DNA from: an uncultured Dehalococcoidia bacterium
GTDB lineage: Bacteria; Chloroflexota; Dehalococcoidia; Lucifugimonadales; CAJWUJ01
Assembly (NCBI GenBank): GCA_913047625.1
Contig: CAJWUJ010000010.1
Span: 1 to 51,055, forward strand
DNA length: 51,055 bases
Direction of reading: 5' to 3'
The first letter of the stretch is position 1. Every line of letters begins with the position of its first letter. Below the pieces are notes generated by a model. It was not told where the DNA came from, did not search any database, and saw only the letters and a program-made list of their open reading frames with translations. The position numbers and the translations under genes were made by a program. Of the stretch, positions 8,118-16,649 are shown in pieces.

Positions 8118-10823
8118 CTAACCCCTTTTACTGACTAACTTATTCACTCTTACTGCGCAAACTTTGTATTCCGGGATTTTTGACACCGGATCATACACTG
8201 AATTAGTCAGGTAATTTGCTGAAAAAGTCCCTAGTTTCAAAAACGGTACGAAGACCTCACCCCTCTTAACCGCATCAGTGCACAGAATTTGACCTTCCAA
8301 GGTTCCTCTCCGTGATTCAAGCATAACGGTTTCTCCATCACCAACTGAATACACTAGGGCATCCTCTGGATGCATCGCTATGTGTAGATTTGGGGCCCGT
8401 GCCAATAAATGACGAGCACGACGTGTAATAGTTCCGCCGTGCCAGTGATAAAGAGTTCTCCCTGTGTTCAAGATCAAAGGGTATTTCCGATTCGGTAGCT
8501 CAGCCGCAGGTTCTCCTTGCTCAAAAGCTACAAATTTAGCCCTTTCACCAATGGGGAACGAGTCCTGATACAGAAATCGAGTGCCGGAATCGGATAAATC
8601 TCTGCACGGCCATTGCAAACCTCCTTCATTATCCAGCCTACTGTAATTAATACCGCCCACAATCGGGGTCAGACTAGCCATCTCATCCCAGATTTCACTA
8701 GGGTTTAGAAACTTGAATTGCTTCTGCAAACGTAGGTCGCACAACTTATCCATCGTGTTCGCCAAATCACATATAATTTGCCAATCAGGACGACTCTGAT
8801 TGCGAGGACTCATTGCCTTTCGTACTCTCTGCACACGTCTTTCACTATTGGTGAACGTGCCATCTTTCTCTGCGAAGCTTGTGGCAGGAAATATCACGTC
8901 AGCTAAAACCGCTGTTTCGTGCATGAAAATATCTTGTACGACCAAAAACTCTAATTGCTTAAACAATGATTCGGCATGCCTGAGATTAGGCTCGCTCAGC
9001 ATAGGATTCTCTCCTGTGATGTACATAGCTTTAACAGTTCCGTCGCTAATCCGTTCAACCATATCAGTAACAACTAAACCAGGAGTTTTTGGTAAGTCAC
9101 CTTGCCATCTATCAGAAAACTTCTTGATAGATTCTTCAGTGAGTAATTGATACCCCGGAAGACTATTAGGTAAGCAACCCGCGTCCCCACAACCTTGCAC
9201 ATTATTTTGCCCTCGAAGAGGTGAGATCCCAGACCCCTCTTTACCCAGTTGTCCCGCAACAAACGCCAAATTCAAAAGACTATGTGCATTTGCAGTACCA
9301 TTGGTATGCTGGGTAATACCCATGCCCCATATGAGACACGAGCCACTAAAATCCGGTGTAGCATAGAATTTTCCCGCGAGGCTTATTTCCCTAGCAGAAA
9401 CACCAGTAATTTTCTCCACTTTTTCAAGGGTATATTCATCAACCACCTTTCTCCATTCCTTATACCCTTCAGTTCTATTTTGAACAAAGGTTTCATCAAC
9501 TAACCCCTGGTCAATTATTGCTTTTGCCAAACCATTTAAAAGAGCCACATCTGTTCCCGGATTTGGCCTCAACCACAAATCAGCATACTGACAAAGGTCG
9601 ATTCTTTTTGGATTAATGACTATGAGTTTTGCACCTTTTTCTACAACAGCACGTTTCATTCTGGCTGCTGCGACAGGATGATTCGAAGTGGCGTCCGAAC
9701 CTACAACCATAAGACATCCGGCTTGTTCATAATCAATATATGAATTGCTTGTTGCCCCACTACCAAGAGAAGTCAGCATAGCCTCTACTGATGGTGAATG
9801 GCATAGCCTTGTACAGTGATCAATATGGTTACTTTTCATGACTAACCGTGCGAATTTCTGCTGGATATATCCATCTTCATTAGTAGCTTTGGCAGAACAC
9901 AAAGTAGCAAAACTCCCGTCCCTGTAATCCTTCAGTTTTCTCGCGGTATATTCAAGAGCTTCATCCCATGAAGCAATTTCAAATACTCCATTCTTTTTAA
10001 TTAACGGCTCGCGTATTCTGTCCGGATGATTTACAAATGTGGTACCAAATCGACCCTTCACGCACAACATTCCGACGCTAGAAGGATTGCTGGGATCGTC
10101 ATTAACTTCAACGATTTCCTCTTTCTCATCAACCTTGACTTTAATACCGCAACCCACCCCACAATAAGGACAAGTGGTATCAGTTACTGTCGTAGTTTGC
10201 TGTGATACATTCTTAACCGTTATGGCACCTGTGGGACATACCGACAAACACTGCCCGCAGGTAGTGCAAACAGATTCCACAAGGGGTTTATCCAAAAAAG
10301 TACCGACTTTAGTTTCTAGATTGGTACCTAACATGTCGATGGCACCAATAAACTGTGCGCCTTCTTGACAGCCTACTGTGCAACGAGTACATAGGATGCA
10401 CGATTCCATCGCAATATCAAAAACAGGGTTACTACTATCAACCTGTTCTCTTTCTCTCGGTTGCCATCTGGCTTCTTTTATTCCATGATGCTTAGCTGCT
10501 ACGGAAAGATCCCCATAATCGCCATTCTCGCTCCCAGATACCATAGCCAGTGTAAGCTCAAGGACTCCTGAGCGAATTCGCTTGAGTTCTTCAGTTTCTG
10601 TTTGGATCTTTAAATCTTTTGTTGCTTGAACAGAACAAGCAGCCACAAACCCTTTTCTTCCTTCAATTTCTACCAAGCATGTTCTGCATGCTCCAATAGA
10701 ATTCATATCCCCATCTTTACAGAGTTGTGGTAAATATGTGCCCGATTGATTTACCGCATCGAGAACGGTATCAAATTCACCAACTGATACTGGTTGGTCG
10801 TTAATATATACGTTCGTACTCAT
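8118..10823 (-). CDS. fdhA: Formate dehydrogenase, molybdopterin-binding catalytic subunit (FdsA/FdhF-like)
   Basis: This is a 901-residue cytoplasmic oxidoreductase with no Tat signal. The N-terminal [2Fe-2S] domain has C35, C46, C49 and C63. Two ferredoxin-type [4Fe-4S] sites follow (C142/145/148/152 and C186/189/192/196). The catalytic part begins with the proximal [4Fe-4S] site (C218, C221, C225, C254). The metal ligand is C341 followed by H342 ('TRLCHSPS'), with the conserved Arg at R537 in 'PLRGQNNVQG'; these match Cys-type, non-selenocysteine formate dehydrogenases. The His-Cys3 site usual between the [2Fe-2S] domain and the ferredoxin domain is absent: residues 88-112 carry no Cys. 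The gene follows NuoE-like and NuoF-like genes, so electrons probably go to NAD. No fdhD is seen. Confidence 0.9.
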   Translation of the reverse strand: MSTNVYINDQPVSVGEFDTVLDAVNQSGTYLPQLCKDGDMNSIGACRTCLVEIEGRKGFVAACSVQATKDLKIQTETEELKRIRSGVLELTLAMVSGSENGDYGDLSVAAKHHGIKEARWQPREREQVDSSNPVFDIAMESCILCTRCTVGCQEGAQFIGAIDMLGTNLETKVGTFLDKPLVESVCTTCGQCLSVCPTGAITVKNVSQQTTTVTDTTCPYCGVGCGIKVKVDEKEEIVEVNDDPSNPSSVGMLCVKGRFGTTFVNHPDRIREPLIKKNGVFEIASWDEALEYTARKLKDYRDGSFATLCSAKATNEDGYIQQKFARLVMKSNHIDHCTRLCHSPSVEAMLTSLGSGATSNSYIDYEQAGCLMVVGSDATSNHPVAAARMKRAVVEKGAKLIVINPKRIDLCQYADLWLRPNPGTDVALLNGLAKAIIDQGLVDETFVQNRTEGYKEWRKVVDEYTLEKVEKITGVSAREISLAGKFYATPDFSGSCLIWGMGITQHTNGTANAHSLLNLAFVAGQLGKEGSGISPLRGQNNVQGCGDAGCLPNSLPGYQLLTEESIKKFSDRWQGDLPKTPGLVVTDMVERISDGTVKAMYITGENPMLSEPNLRHAESLFKQLEFLVVQDIFMHETAVLADVIFPATSFAEKDGTFTNSERRVQRVRKAMSPRNQSRPDWQIICDLANTMDKLCDLRLQKQFKFLNPSEIWDEMASLTPIVGGINYSRLDNEGGLQWPCRDLSDSGTRFLYQDSFPIGERAKFVAFEQGEPAAELPNRKYPLILNTGRTLYHWHGGTITRRARHLLARAPNLHIAMHPEDALVYSVGDGETVMLESRRGTLEGQILCTDAVKRGEVFVPFLKLGTFSANYLTNSVYDPVSKIPEYKVCAVRVNKLVSKRG

Positions 10824-10848
10824 AGAGATACCTCACAAACTGGGTTCG

Positions 10849-12420
10849 TTAGCTAGTTTTTAACCCTGCCTCTAATTCAGACTTAAATAATTCCAAGCTG
10901 TTTGTCACCACGTTTCCTGCCATCTGACCAAGACCACATAACGAAACTGGTAAAAGATCCGCTAAGAATTTCAATTCTGTTAGATCCGCTTTCTTTCCCT
11001 TCTTATTCAACAAGTTGTCAATAAGAGTTACTATTCTGGGAGTTCCTTCTCTGCACGGTGTACACTTCCCGCAGGATTCCACAGCATTGTACATAGCCAA
11101 ATTCCTAATTACCTCTAATATTGGGATTCGATCATCAATTGCTACCACTCCTCCTGCTCCAAGAACTACTCCTGATGAATGCACCACTGGAGGCACTAAT
11201 TGTGAATCAAATAACTTGGTAGGAAGCATGCCACTTGATGGTCCCCCTACCGCCGCGGCTACGATAGATCTATCTGGTAATGCTCCTCCACCTATGTCAT
11301 AGATCAACTGGCCTACAGATGTTCCTAATGGCATCTCAACCAACCCCGTTCTTTGTATAGCACCACTTAATGAGAACAGCTTAGTGCCAGGACTCTCATT
11401 AGTACCAACCTGACAAAACTTTTCACCACCATCGGCAATAATTGTCGGAATGAATGCTAGGGTTTCAATATTATTGATTACTGTTGGTCTTGACCACAGC
11501 CCCGATTCTGTGGGGAAAGGAGGCCGTAATCTTGGTACTCTTCGATCTCCCTCAATAGTATTTAATAGTGTCGTTTCCTCACCGCAAACATACCCTCCAG
11601 CACCTTGCCTGACTTCTAAATCAAACGAAAAATCTGTACCCAAAATCTGAGATCCCAATAAGCCGTTTTCTAGAGCCTGAGCGATCGCGTCGTCTATTCT
11701 TTTTTTGGAAATATCAGCCTCGGCGTTTATATAGATATAGCCCTTTGCTGCACCGGAGACATACCCTGCAATGACCATTCCTTCTATGATTCTGTGAGGA
11801 TCACCCTCCATTAGGTGGCGATCTTTGTATATTCCAGGCTCACCTTCTTCTCCATTTGCAACAATATACCGTTGTTCTCTTTTGAAAGAGCGAGCACTTT
11901 TCCACTTAAGCGCTACAGGGAAATATGCTCCGCCGCGCCCCCGTAATTTACTGGTTTCCAGCACTGTTAAAACTTCTTCAGGATCCATTTGCAAGCAATT
12001 GTACAAGCTTGAATATCCACCTCTTGCAATAAATTGGTAAATATTCCCTGGATCTACAAACCCACAGTTTTCTATCACTATTCGGTGCTGTGTCCTGAAA
12101 AAGGCGTCTATCTCTGAATGATCACTTGCTTCCTCCAATGAATCTATCAGCTCAGATACTGTAACCTTCGACGGGTCAATCTTTCCTATTCTTTTGTCCA
12201 ACCCATTTTTTGAGATTATTATCTGGGGAGCGTTAAAGCACGCTCCATCGCATCCGACCTCCACGACTCTGTATGAAGAGGCCTGGTGGGAAAGTTTTTC
12301 CATCAAGACTTCAACACCTAATCCTCTAGAGCAATGCCCAACCTGTACCATGATCTTGGGCATTTTTGCTAATAGGGTTTCTTGTTCCTTCGCGTAAGCC
12401 AGTAACTTCTGCCATTTCAT
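10849..12420 (-). CDS. NuoF-like NADH-binding diaphorase subunit (FdsB/HydB-like)
   Basis: This 523-residue FMN/NAD(H)-binding subunit passes electrons to NAD. Residues 1-110 form a thioredoxin-like domain with C30, C57 and C61. The FMN/NADH domain shows 'RGRGGAYFP' (about 160-167) and 'EEGEPGIYKDRHLMEGDPH' (190-208). The C-terminal [4Fe-4S] N3-type site is C450, C453, C456 ('CGKCTPCREG') plus C495 ('LCGLGQ'). It lacks the extra C-terminal ferredoxin domain of bifurcating HydB proteins. The ATG overlaps the NuoE-like stop by four bases and 25 bases separate it from fdhA. It is the likely NAD-reducing partner of the formate dehydrogenase, and perhaps also of the aldehyde oxidoreductase upstream. 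Confidence 0.92.
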   Translation of the reverse strand: MKWQKLLAYAKEQETLLAKMPKIMVQVGHCSRGLGVEVLMEKLSHQASSYRVVEVGCDGACFNAPQIIISKNGLDKRIGKIDPSKVTVSELIDSLEEASDHSEIDAFFRTQHRIVIENCGFVDPGNIYQFIARGGYSSLYNCLQMDPEEVLTVLETSKLRGRGGAYFPVALKWKSARSFKREQRYIVANGEEGEPGIYKDRHLMEGDPHRIIEGMVIAGYVSGAAKGYIYINAEADISKKRIDDAIAQALENGLLGSQILGTDFSFDLEVRQGAGGYVCGEETTLLNTIEGDRRVPRLRPPFPTESGLWSRPTVINNIETLAFIPTIIADGGEKFCQVGTNESPGTKLFSLSGAIQRTGLVEMPLGTSVGQLIYDIGGGALPDRSIVAAAVGGPSSGMLPTKLFDSQLVPPVVHSSGVVLGAGGVVAIDDRIPILEVIRNLAMYNAVESCGKCTPCREGTPRIVTLIDNLLNKKGKKADLTELKFLADLLPVSLCGLGQMAGNVVTNSLELFKSELEAGLKTS

Positions 12421-12875
12421 GGGTGAGTACCGCCCTCCATAGCGTTAATTACATCTTGTTCTACGGCATGTGCAGTCCATTTGTGATTATGACGAAGAAC
12501 TGGAGCGACCCCACATAAAAAACCGCACTGTAACTCTTCGATAGTTGTATTATCACTGCCAGATGCTCGTGCTAGCTTATTGGCCCTAGACAATAAATCA
12601 TGCGCACCTTTTAAAACACAACTAAGTCCCGTACAAATGCCTACCACATTGCCTGAAGGTTCCCGAGTCCTTAATTCTGTATAACTGGTTGCGGAGCCCC
12701 AGACCTCGGAAACAGGAACACGCAGATGCTTGGCTGCTTCTTCCAAGGCGGATTCTTCTAGAAATCCGAACTCCTCGTGAATAAAATGTAAAACTGGAAG
12801 CAGAAATGATCGTTCGCTAGGGAAATTCTCTCGTAAGAGTTCAGCTAGTCTTTCTTTGTTCATTTTCTCTTTCAT
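12417..12875 (-). CDS. NuoE-like [2Fe-2S] subunit (FdsG-like)
   Basis: This is a 152-residue subunit with a helical N-terminal region and a thioredoxin-like [2Fe-2S] domain. The ligands C81, C86 ('CTGLSC') and C117, C121 ('CGFLC') have the family spacing. It relays electrons to or from the NuoF-like FMN subunit. Its start overlaps the stop of the aldehyde oxidoreductase gene by three bases, and its stop overlaps the NuoF-like start. A second in-frame ATG four codons in (12863) is possible. The overlaps on both sides argue that aldehyde oxidoreductase, NuoE, NuoF and FdhA are made together. Confidence 0.92.
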   Translation of the reverse strand: MKEKMNKERLAELLRENFPSERSFLLPVLHFIHEEFGFLEESALEEAAKHLRVPVSEVWGSATSYTELRTREPSGNVVGICTGLSCVLKGAHDLLSRANKLARASGSDNTTIEELQCGFLCGVAPVLRHNHKWTAHAVEQDVINAMEGGTHP

Positions 12876-14719
12876 TTCACTGAACCTTTTGCACTTTTGA
12901 CTATCTCTAGTAAATCGAGATTCCGCAGAACATTGGTCGGCACCCTACCTTGTGTATCCCATCCCCTCGCATGGTAATAGCCATCGATCATTAGGGACAG
13001 CTCCTGCTCAGTTAATCCCGTTGCCTGTTTATCAATTCCATTATACGTTTCTTCCAGAATTCGTCGAGGAAGAGTATCATCTTTTCGGTGCCATCCTTCC
13101 CTGATATTGAAGCACTTGCGCAGGGTGTTAATGCGTGTTCCAGCCCTTTCTAGCTCTTCCGCTGTCATACTCATCCCGGTAACCATTTCGTAAATAGTTG
13201 AAGATTCTGTATAAAAGTCTTCAAAGCAATTGCGCAAGAATTTGCACCAGATCATCGAATCTAGTACGGCCGAATAGTCTTCTTTCTCTGCAGCCAGTTT
13301 CCCTTTTTCCACACTTGCTTCAAATCGGTCCACTCCTGGAGCGAAGTCAGCTTCATATGCTGAAGATCTATTATGGCAAGCACCTCTCGGATTGACCGCC
13401 AATCCTAGTGCCATGGTTTTCAGTCCCCTAGGTTCGTATCCTGGCATCTCTAAACCTTTTACATGCATTGCCCAATAATCTGATCCCTGTCCAAGTGTCA
13501 TAGCTGCTTTTTTGCAACCGCCGTACAGCAATTTACCAATACCTGTTTGGTTAGATATAGCGTCCACACAGTCTATCAATGCAGCAGTGTTACCAAATCT
13601 GAGCTCAATTCCTTCAGTATCTTTTAATGTCAGTAGTCCTTGTTCAAAACACTCCATCGCCCAAGCAATAGTTACTCCTGTGCTGACAGTGTCCAGTCCA
13701 GCTAAGTCGCACATTTTACTGGCTTTAATAACCGTATTACGATCTTTAATTGCGCACAGCGGTCCTAAGGCATACAGGGTTTCATATTCCAGTCGATTTT
13801 GAATACTTTTGCCCGAATCAGTAGTTTCAAAAATCTGTTCGCATCCGATTGTACAGTTTGCGCAGTGTGCAGTCTTGATCTTAGCCGTTTTCTGTAAGGC
13901 CTCCCCACTTAAATCCTCACTATCTTCAACATGGGCGAACTGAAAATTCTGTGTGGGAAGGATACGCAATCGATTAAATGTGGCAAGGTTATCCACAGTA
14001 CCAATTAATCGGTATTTCGCCGTAGCATTACTTCTGCTTTTTTCTCTTAATAATCGATTTTTCCCTTCTAATAACTCTGGTTGGGCCACACTGATAGCAT
14101 GACTTCCATTCAATGCAATTGCCTTAAGGTTTTTAGAGCCCATAACTGCTCCTGCTCCACCTCTACCAGCATGTCTGCCTCCATCATTACTGATTGTTGC
14201 GTAATGAACCAAGTTTTCTCCTGCGGGACCAATAGAAAGAACTCTCACTACATAATCCTTGAGCGTTTCCTTAACAGTCTTTTCGGTTTCAGCTGTTGTA
14301 AGGCCAGTCAGATACTTTGCATCGAGAAAATCAACTCTTCCATTCTGGACAAAAAGCAATGTAGGCCGTTTAGCTCTACCAATAAGAATTAAGGCATCAC
14401 ACCCGCATTTCTTCAGTTCTGTCGCACAAAAGCTGGAAGATAGGGAATCGTTTATAAACCCGGTGAGTGGAGATTTGCTAACAACAGCGAACTTGCTGGA
14501 GGTAGTTAATCTAGTACCTACTAAAGGACTAGTTGCAAAAATCAGCGGACTACTAGGATCAAAAGGATCAGTACCAGGAACAGAAAACTTAAAAAGGAGG
14601 TATGCACCCAGTCCTACTCCTCCTATGTATTGCCTCAGGTGCTCTTTTTCAATATCGATCCAGTGAGATGTTTCGGAAGTAAGATCTACAACAAGAATCT
14701 TTCCGTGATAGCCAAACAT
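12872..14719 (-). CDS. aor: Aldehyde:ferredoxin oxidoreductase-type tungstoenzyme
   Basis: This 615-residue protein belongs to the AOR family, which oxidises aldehydes to acids (or reduces acids) with tungsto-bispyranopterin and one [4Fe-4S] cluster. The N-terminus 'GYHGKILVVDLTSE' is typical. The cluster ligands are C286, C289, C293 ('CANCTIGC') and probably C492 in 'DSMIWCKF'. 'DGGRHAGRGGAGAVMGSKNLKA' is the pterin-binding region. The ATG at 14719 is preferred over a TTG one codon earlier because of a GGGGGA site in the end of the moaD-like gene. It sits between the MoaD-like carrier and nuoE with essentially no gaps. No AorA-type ferredoxin subunit is present. The substrate is unknown; tungsten use is inferred from family. 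Confidence 0.92.
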   Translation of the reverse strand: MFGYHGKILVVDLTSETSHWIDIEKEHLRQYIGGVGLGAYLLFKFSVPGTDPFDPSSPLIFATSPLVGTRLTTSSKFAVVSKSPLTGFINDSLSSSFCATELKKCGCDALILIGRAKRPTLLFVQNGRVDFLDAKYLTGLTTAETEKTVKETLKDYVVRVLSIGPAGENLVHYATISNDGGRHAGRGGAGAVMGSKNLKAIALNGSHAISVAQPELLEGKNRLLREKSRSNATAKYRLIGTVDNLATFNRLRILPTQNFQFAHVEDSEDLSGEALQKTAKIKTAHCANCTIGCEQIFETTDSGKSIQNRLEYETLYALGPLCAIKDRNTVIKASKMCDLAGLDTVSTGVTIAWAMECFEQGLLTLKDTEGIELRFGNTAALIDCVDAISNQTGIGKLLYGGCKKAAMTLGQGSDYWAMHVKGLEMPGYEPRGLKTMALGLAVNPRGACHNRSSAYEADFAPGVDRFEASVEKGKLAAEKEDYSAVLDSMIWCKFLRNCFEDFYTESSTIYEMVTGMSMTAEELERAGTRINTLRKCFNIREGWHRKDDTLPRRILEETYNGIDKQATGLTEQELSLMIDGYYHARGWDTQGRVPTNVLRNLDLLEIVKSAKGSVK

Positions 14720-14722
14720 CAA

Positions 14723-15025
14723 TTATCCCCCAGCACTACTTGATATAAGTAAAAGCACATCATTAGGAGCAATTGGCTGATCCGGATCATTAGTAAATAT
14801 AGATCCGTTTAAACAATATATGTGACCCTGCTGAAGCACTATATTGCCTCCAGTTTTCTGGACAATCTTGTCAGTAGCTTGAGGGAATTGTTGAGTGAGA
14901 ACGCGGTTAATGTCAAGTAATGTAGTTCCTTCAGGCATAGTCAGTCTGAGTGATTTCATCCCAATCACCATTTGTGCCACTCCGTAAAATTCGATGGTGA
15001 ATTCGATTACATTCTTTTTAGTCAT
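14723..15025 (-). CDS. MoaD/ThiS-like sulfur carrier protein
   Basis: This is a 100-residue beta-grasp protein ending in 'SSSAGG', the Gly-Gly tail adenylylated and thiocarboxylated to deliver sulfur during molybdopterin synthesis. It overlaps mobA by eight bases upstream and abuts the aldehyde oxidoreductase gene. MoaD-like genes commonly sit next to AOR genes, where they probably support the tungstopterin. It differs from the second MoaD-like gene at 38723, which goes with an XDH-type enzyme. Whether it works with the general MoaE cannot be told; no moaE, moaA or moaC is present here. Confidence 0.85.
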   Translation of the reverse strand: MTKKNVIEFTIEFYGVAQMVIGMKSLRLTMPEGTTLLDINRVLTQQFPQATDKIVQKTGGNIVLQQGHIYCLNGSIFTNDPDQPIAPNDVLLLISSSAGG

Positions 15026-15656
15026 ACTGCCTTTTCGAAACCAAATATTGTATTTTATCCAAATCTTCTTGGGTATTTATGTTGAGAAAGCTCGTTAATT
15101 CTGGATCTTGCATACGTATTTTTTCTTCTTCTACAAAACACACTTTTTTCATGGGGAAAAATCTTGCAATCTTTAAATCATTAGCCACAATCTGTTTTTC
15201 AATCGCAGGTACACATGATTTGTTATATATAGCATGTAGAGGTTCGGGCCTGTCTTCAAGTATTGGTATTACAGCATCAAATCCTTTGGTGAATGAAATC
15301 AAATAATTTATTAATGCATGGTTCAAAAAAGGCATATCACATGCTGCCACGAAACACCAATCGTTAGTAGCCGCATTCAAACCCGAATAAATTCCTCCTA
15401 AGGATCCAGTATTCGGATAAATATCAGTGGCAATATTAACATTGCGGGGCAATCGTAAGTCTCTTTCCCTCTGTTTGTCTGAAACTACGACGATAATTTC
15501 ATCAGCACATGATCGTAACATTCGGATTATCCGATCGATCATTCGTTCTCCGGCAATAACCTCTTGCGCTTTATCACGACCCAGCCTCCTACTCATTCCG
15601 CCCGCAAGCACTATGGCTGTAAATTTTACAGAATCCCCTGACTGTAATTTTCGCAT
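15018..15656 (-). CDS. mobA: Molybdenum cofactor guanylyltransferase MobA
   Basis: This 212-residue nucleotidyltransferase attaches GMP to molybdopterin to give the (bis-)MGD form needed by formate dehydrogenase. The N-terminal 'IVLAGGMSRRLGRDK' is the MobA signature for GTP and pyrophosphate binding. 'DIYPNTGSLGGIYSGL' and 'ACDMPFLN' are the other MobA blocks. The start gives a 14-residue leader before the motif. It follows the SDR at 15693 by 36 bases and overlaps the MoaD-like gene. Presence in the formate dehydrogenase operon fits the enzyme's need for bis-MGD. AOR-type enzymes usually do not need the nucleotide. Confidence 0.92.
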   Translation of the reverse strand: MRKLQSGDSVKFTAIVLAGGMSRRLGRDKAQEVIAGERMIDRIIRMLRSCADEIIVVVSDKQRERDLRLPRNVNIATDIYPNTGSLGGIYSGLNAATNDWCFVAACDMPFLNHALINYLISFTKGFDAVIPILEDRPEPLHAIYNKSCVPAIEKQIVANDLKIARFFPMKKVCFVEEEKIRMQDPELTSFLNINTQEDLDKIQYLVSKRQYD

Positions 15657-15692
15657 ATAAGTAGCAATCCCTATCTTAAATTAACTAACCGT

Positions 15693-16550
15693 TTAACCGC
15701 GAACAGGGAAATCTGTTCCGGCTAATTTGTTGCTTAACATCCATAACTGTTTCGCATCTTTTTCACTATAGGACTGGGGGGCTGATTTCTCGATCATTCC
15801 ATTAACAAAATATTTTCCTCTCGTCTCCTGGAATTCACTCGACATCAATATATTCATAATTTTGGATGCACTTTCCTCTGAACTAATACCAACCCGCATG
15901 AAAAGATTCAAGAAACGAGCAATGAGGGATTTATTGTTACTAGCCAAGAAATTAGTAGCTACCAAACCGGGATGCACAGCATTCACGGCAATCTTTGATC
16001 CCCGCAGGTTCCGATCCATCTGATAGGTGAATAGTAAATTGGCCAACTTAGAACGGCCATAAGCTCTCCAAGCTCGATAGTTATGCTTAAGCTGCAGATC
16101 AGAAAAGTCGATATAACTTCGCTTGTGAGCACTTGAGGATACATTAAGAATCTTCGGACTGGGACTTTTACACAACAGCTCAATCAAGAAATTACCAAGC
16201 AGAAAGTAGTTCAAATGATTCAAAGCAAAGGTCATCTCGATACCATCAACGCTCTGCCTTCTCTGAAAAAAGACTGACCCAGCATTATTAACCAAGATAT
16301 CTAAGCAAGGAAACTGTGCATACATATTGCTAACAAGCGTATCAATATCCGCTCGGGAGGAAAGATCAGCAATCATGGGAAAAACACTTTTGTTTTTTGT
16401 GGCCCTGGTAATGTGCTCACAAACAGCATTTGTTTTTATTAGGTCTCTTCCAGCTACAATGACTTGTGAACCTTGCGCTGCTAGAGCTAACGCTACAGAT
16501 TTACCAACCCCTGAAGTTCCGCCTGTCACTAAAGATATGAGATTCTTCAT
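15693..16550 (-). CDS. Short-chain dehydrogenase, retinol-dehydrogenase-like
   Basis: This is a 285-residue classical SDR. The dinucleotide site is 'TGGTSGVGKS' (9-18), 'NNAG' is at 88-91, Ser near 139-140, and the catalytic Tyr and Lys are Y164 and K168 ('YGRSK'). The segment after the catalytic Tyr and the overall length resemble retinol-dehydrogenase/WW-oxidoreductase-type SDRs, which reduce or oxidise aldehydes and alcohols. It lies 36 bases before mobA on the same strand, so it may be the first gene of the mobA-aor-fdh operon. If so, it could interconvert an aldehyde used or made by the aldehyde oxidoreductase. That link is inference. Confidence 0.85.
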   Translation of the reverse strand: MKNLISLVTGGTSGVGKSVALALAAQGSQVIVAGRDLIKTNAVCEHITRATKNKSVFPMIADLSSRADIDTLVSNMYAQFPCLDILVNNAGSVFFQRRQSVDGIEMTFALNHLNYFLLGNFLIELLCKSPSPKILNVSSSAHKRSYIDFSDLQLKHNYRAWRAYGRSKLANLLFTYQMDRNLRGSKIAVNAVHPGLVATNFLASNNKSLIARFLNLFMRVGISSEESASKIMNILMSSEFQETRGKYFVNGMIEKSAPQSYSEKDAKQLWMLSNKLAGTDFPVRG

Positions 16551-16581
16551 ACACTAATCCTGTTTATGTATTGTATTGGTC

Positions 16582-16620
16582 ACTGTGTGCCGAATAATTG
16601 AGCTTAGGTAACAACACAGT
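16582..16620. repeat. Inverted repeat between two SDR genes
   Basis: ACTGTGT (16582-16588) and ACACAGT (16614-16620) are exact reverse complements, 25 bases apart, in the 99-base gap between two SDR genes. There is no adjacent T-run, so it is more likely an operator-type repeat than a terminator, or chance. Confidence 0.25.
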
Positions 16621-16649
16621 CAAAGCTTCGTTCCAACAACATGAATCTT

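Noticed and set aside
10849-12875. Respiratory complex I fragment
   Set aside because: NuoE-like and NuoF-like genes appear without other nuo genes and adjoin a formate dehydrogenase, so they are a diaphorase module.
14259-14666. Long open frame on the plus strand inside the aldehyde oxidoreductase gene
   Set aside because: It is antisense to a well-supported gene and has no family sequence or ribosome site.
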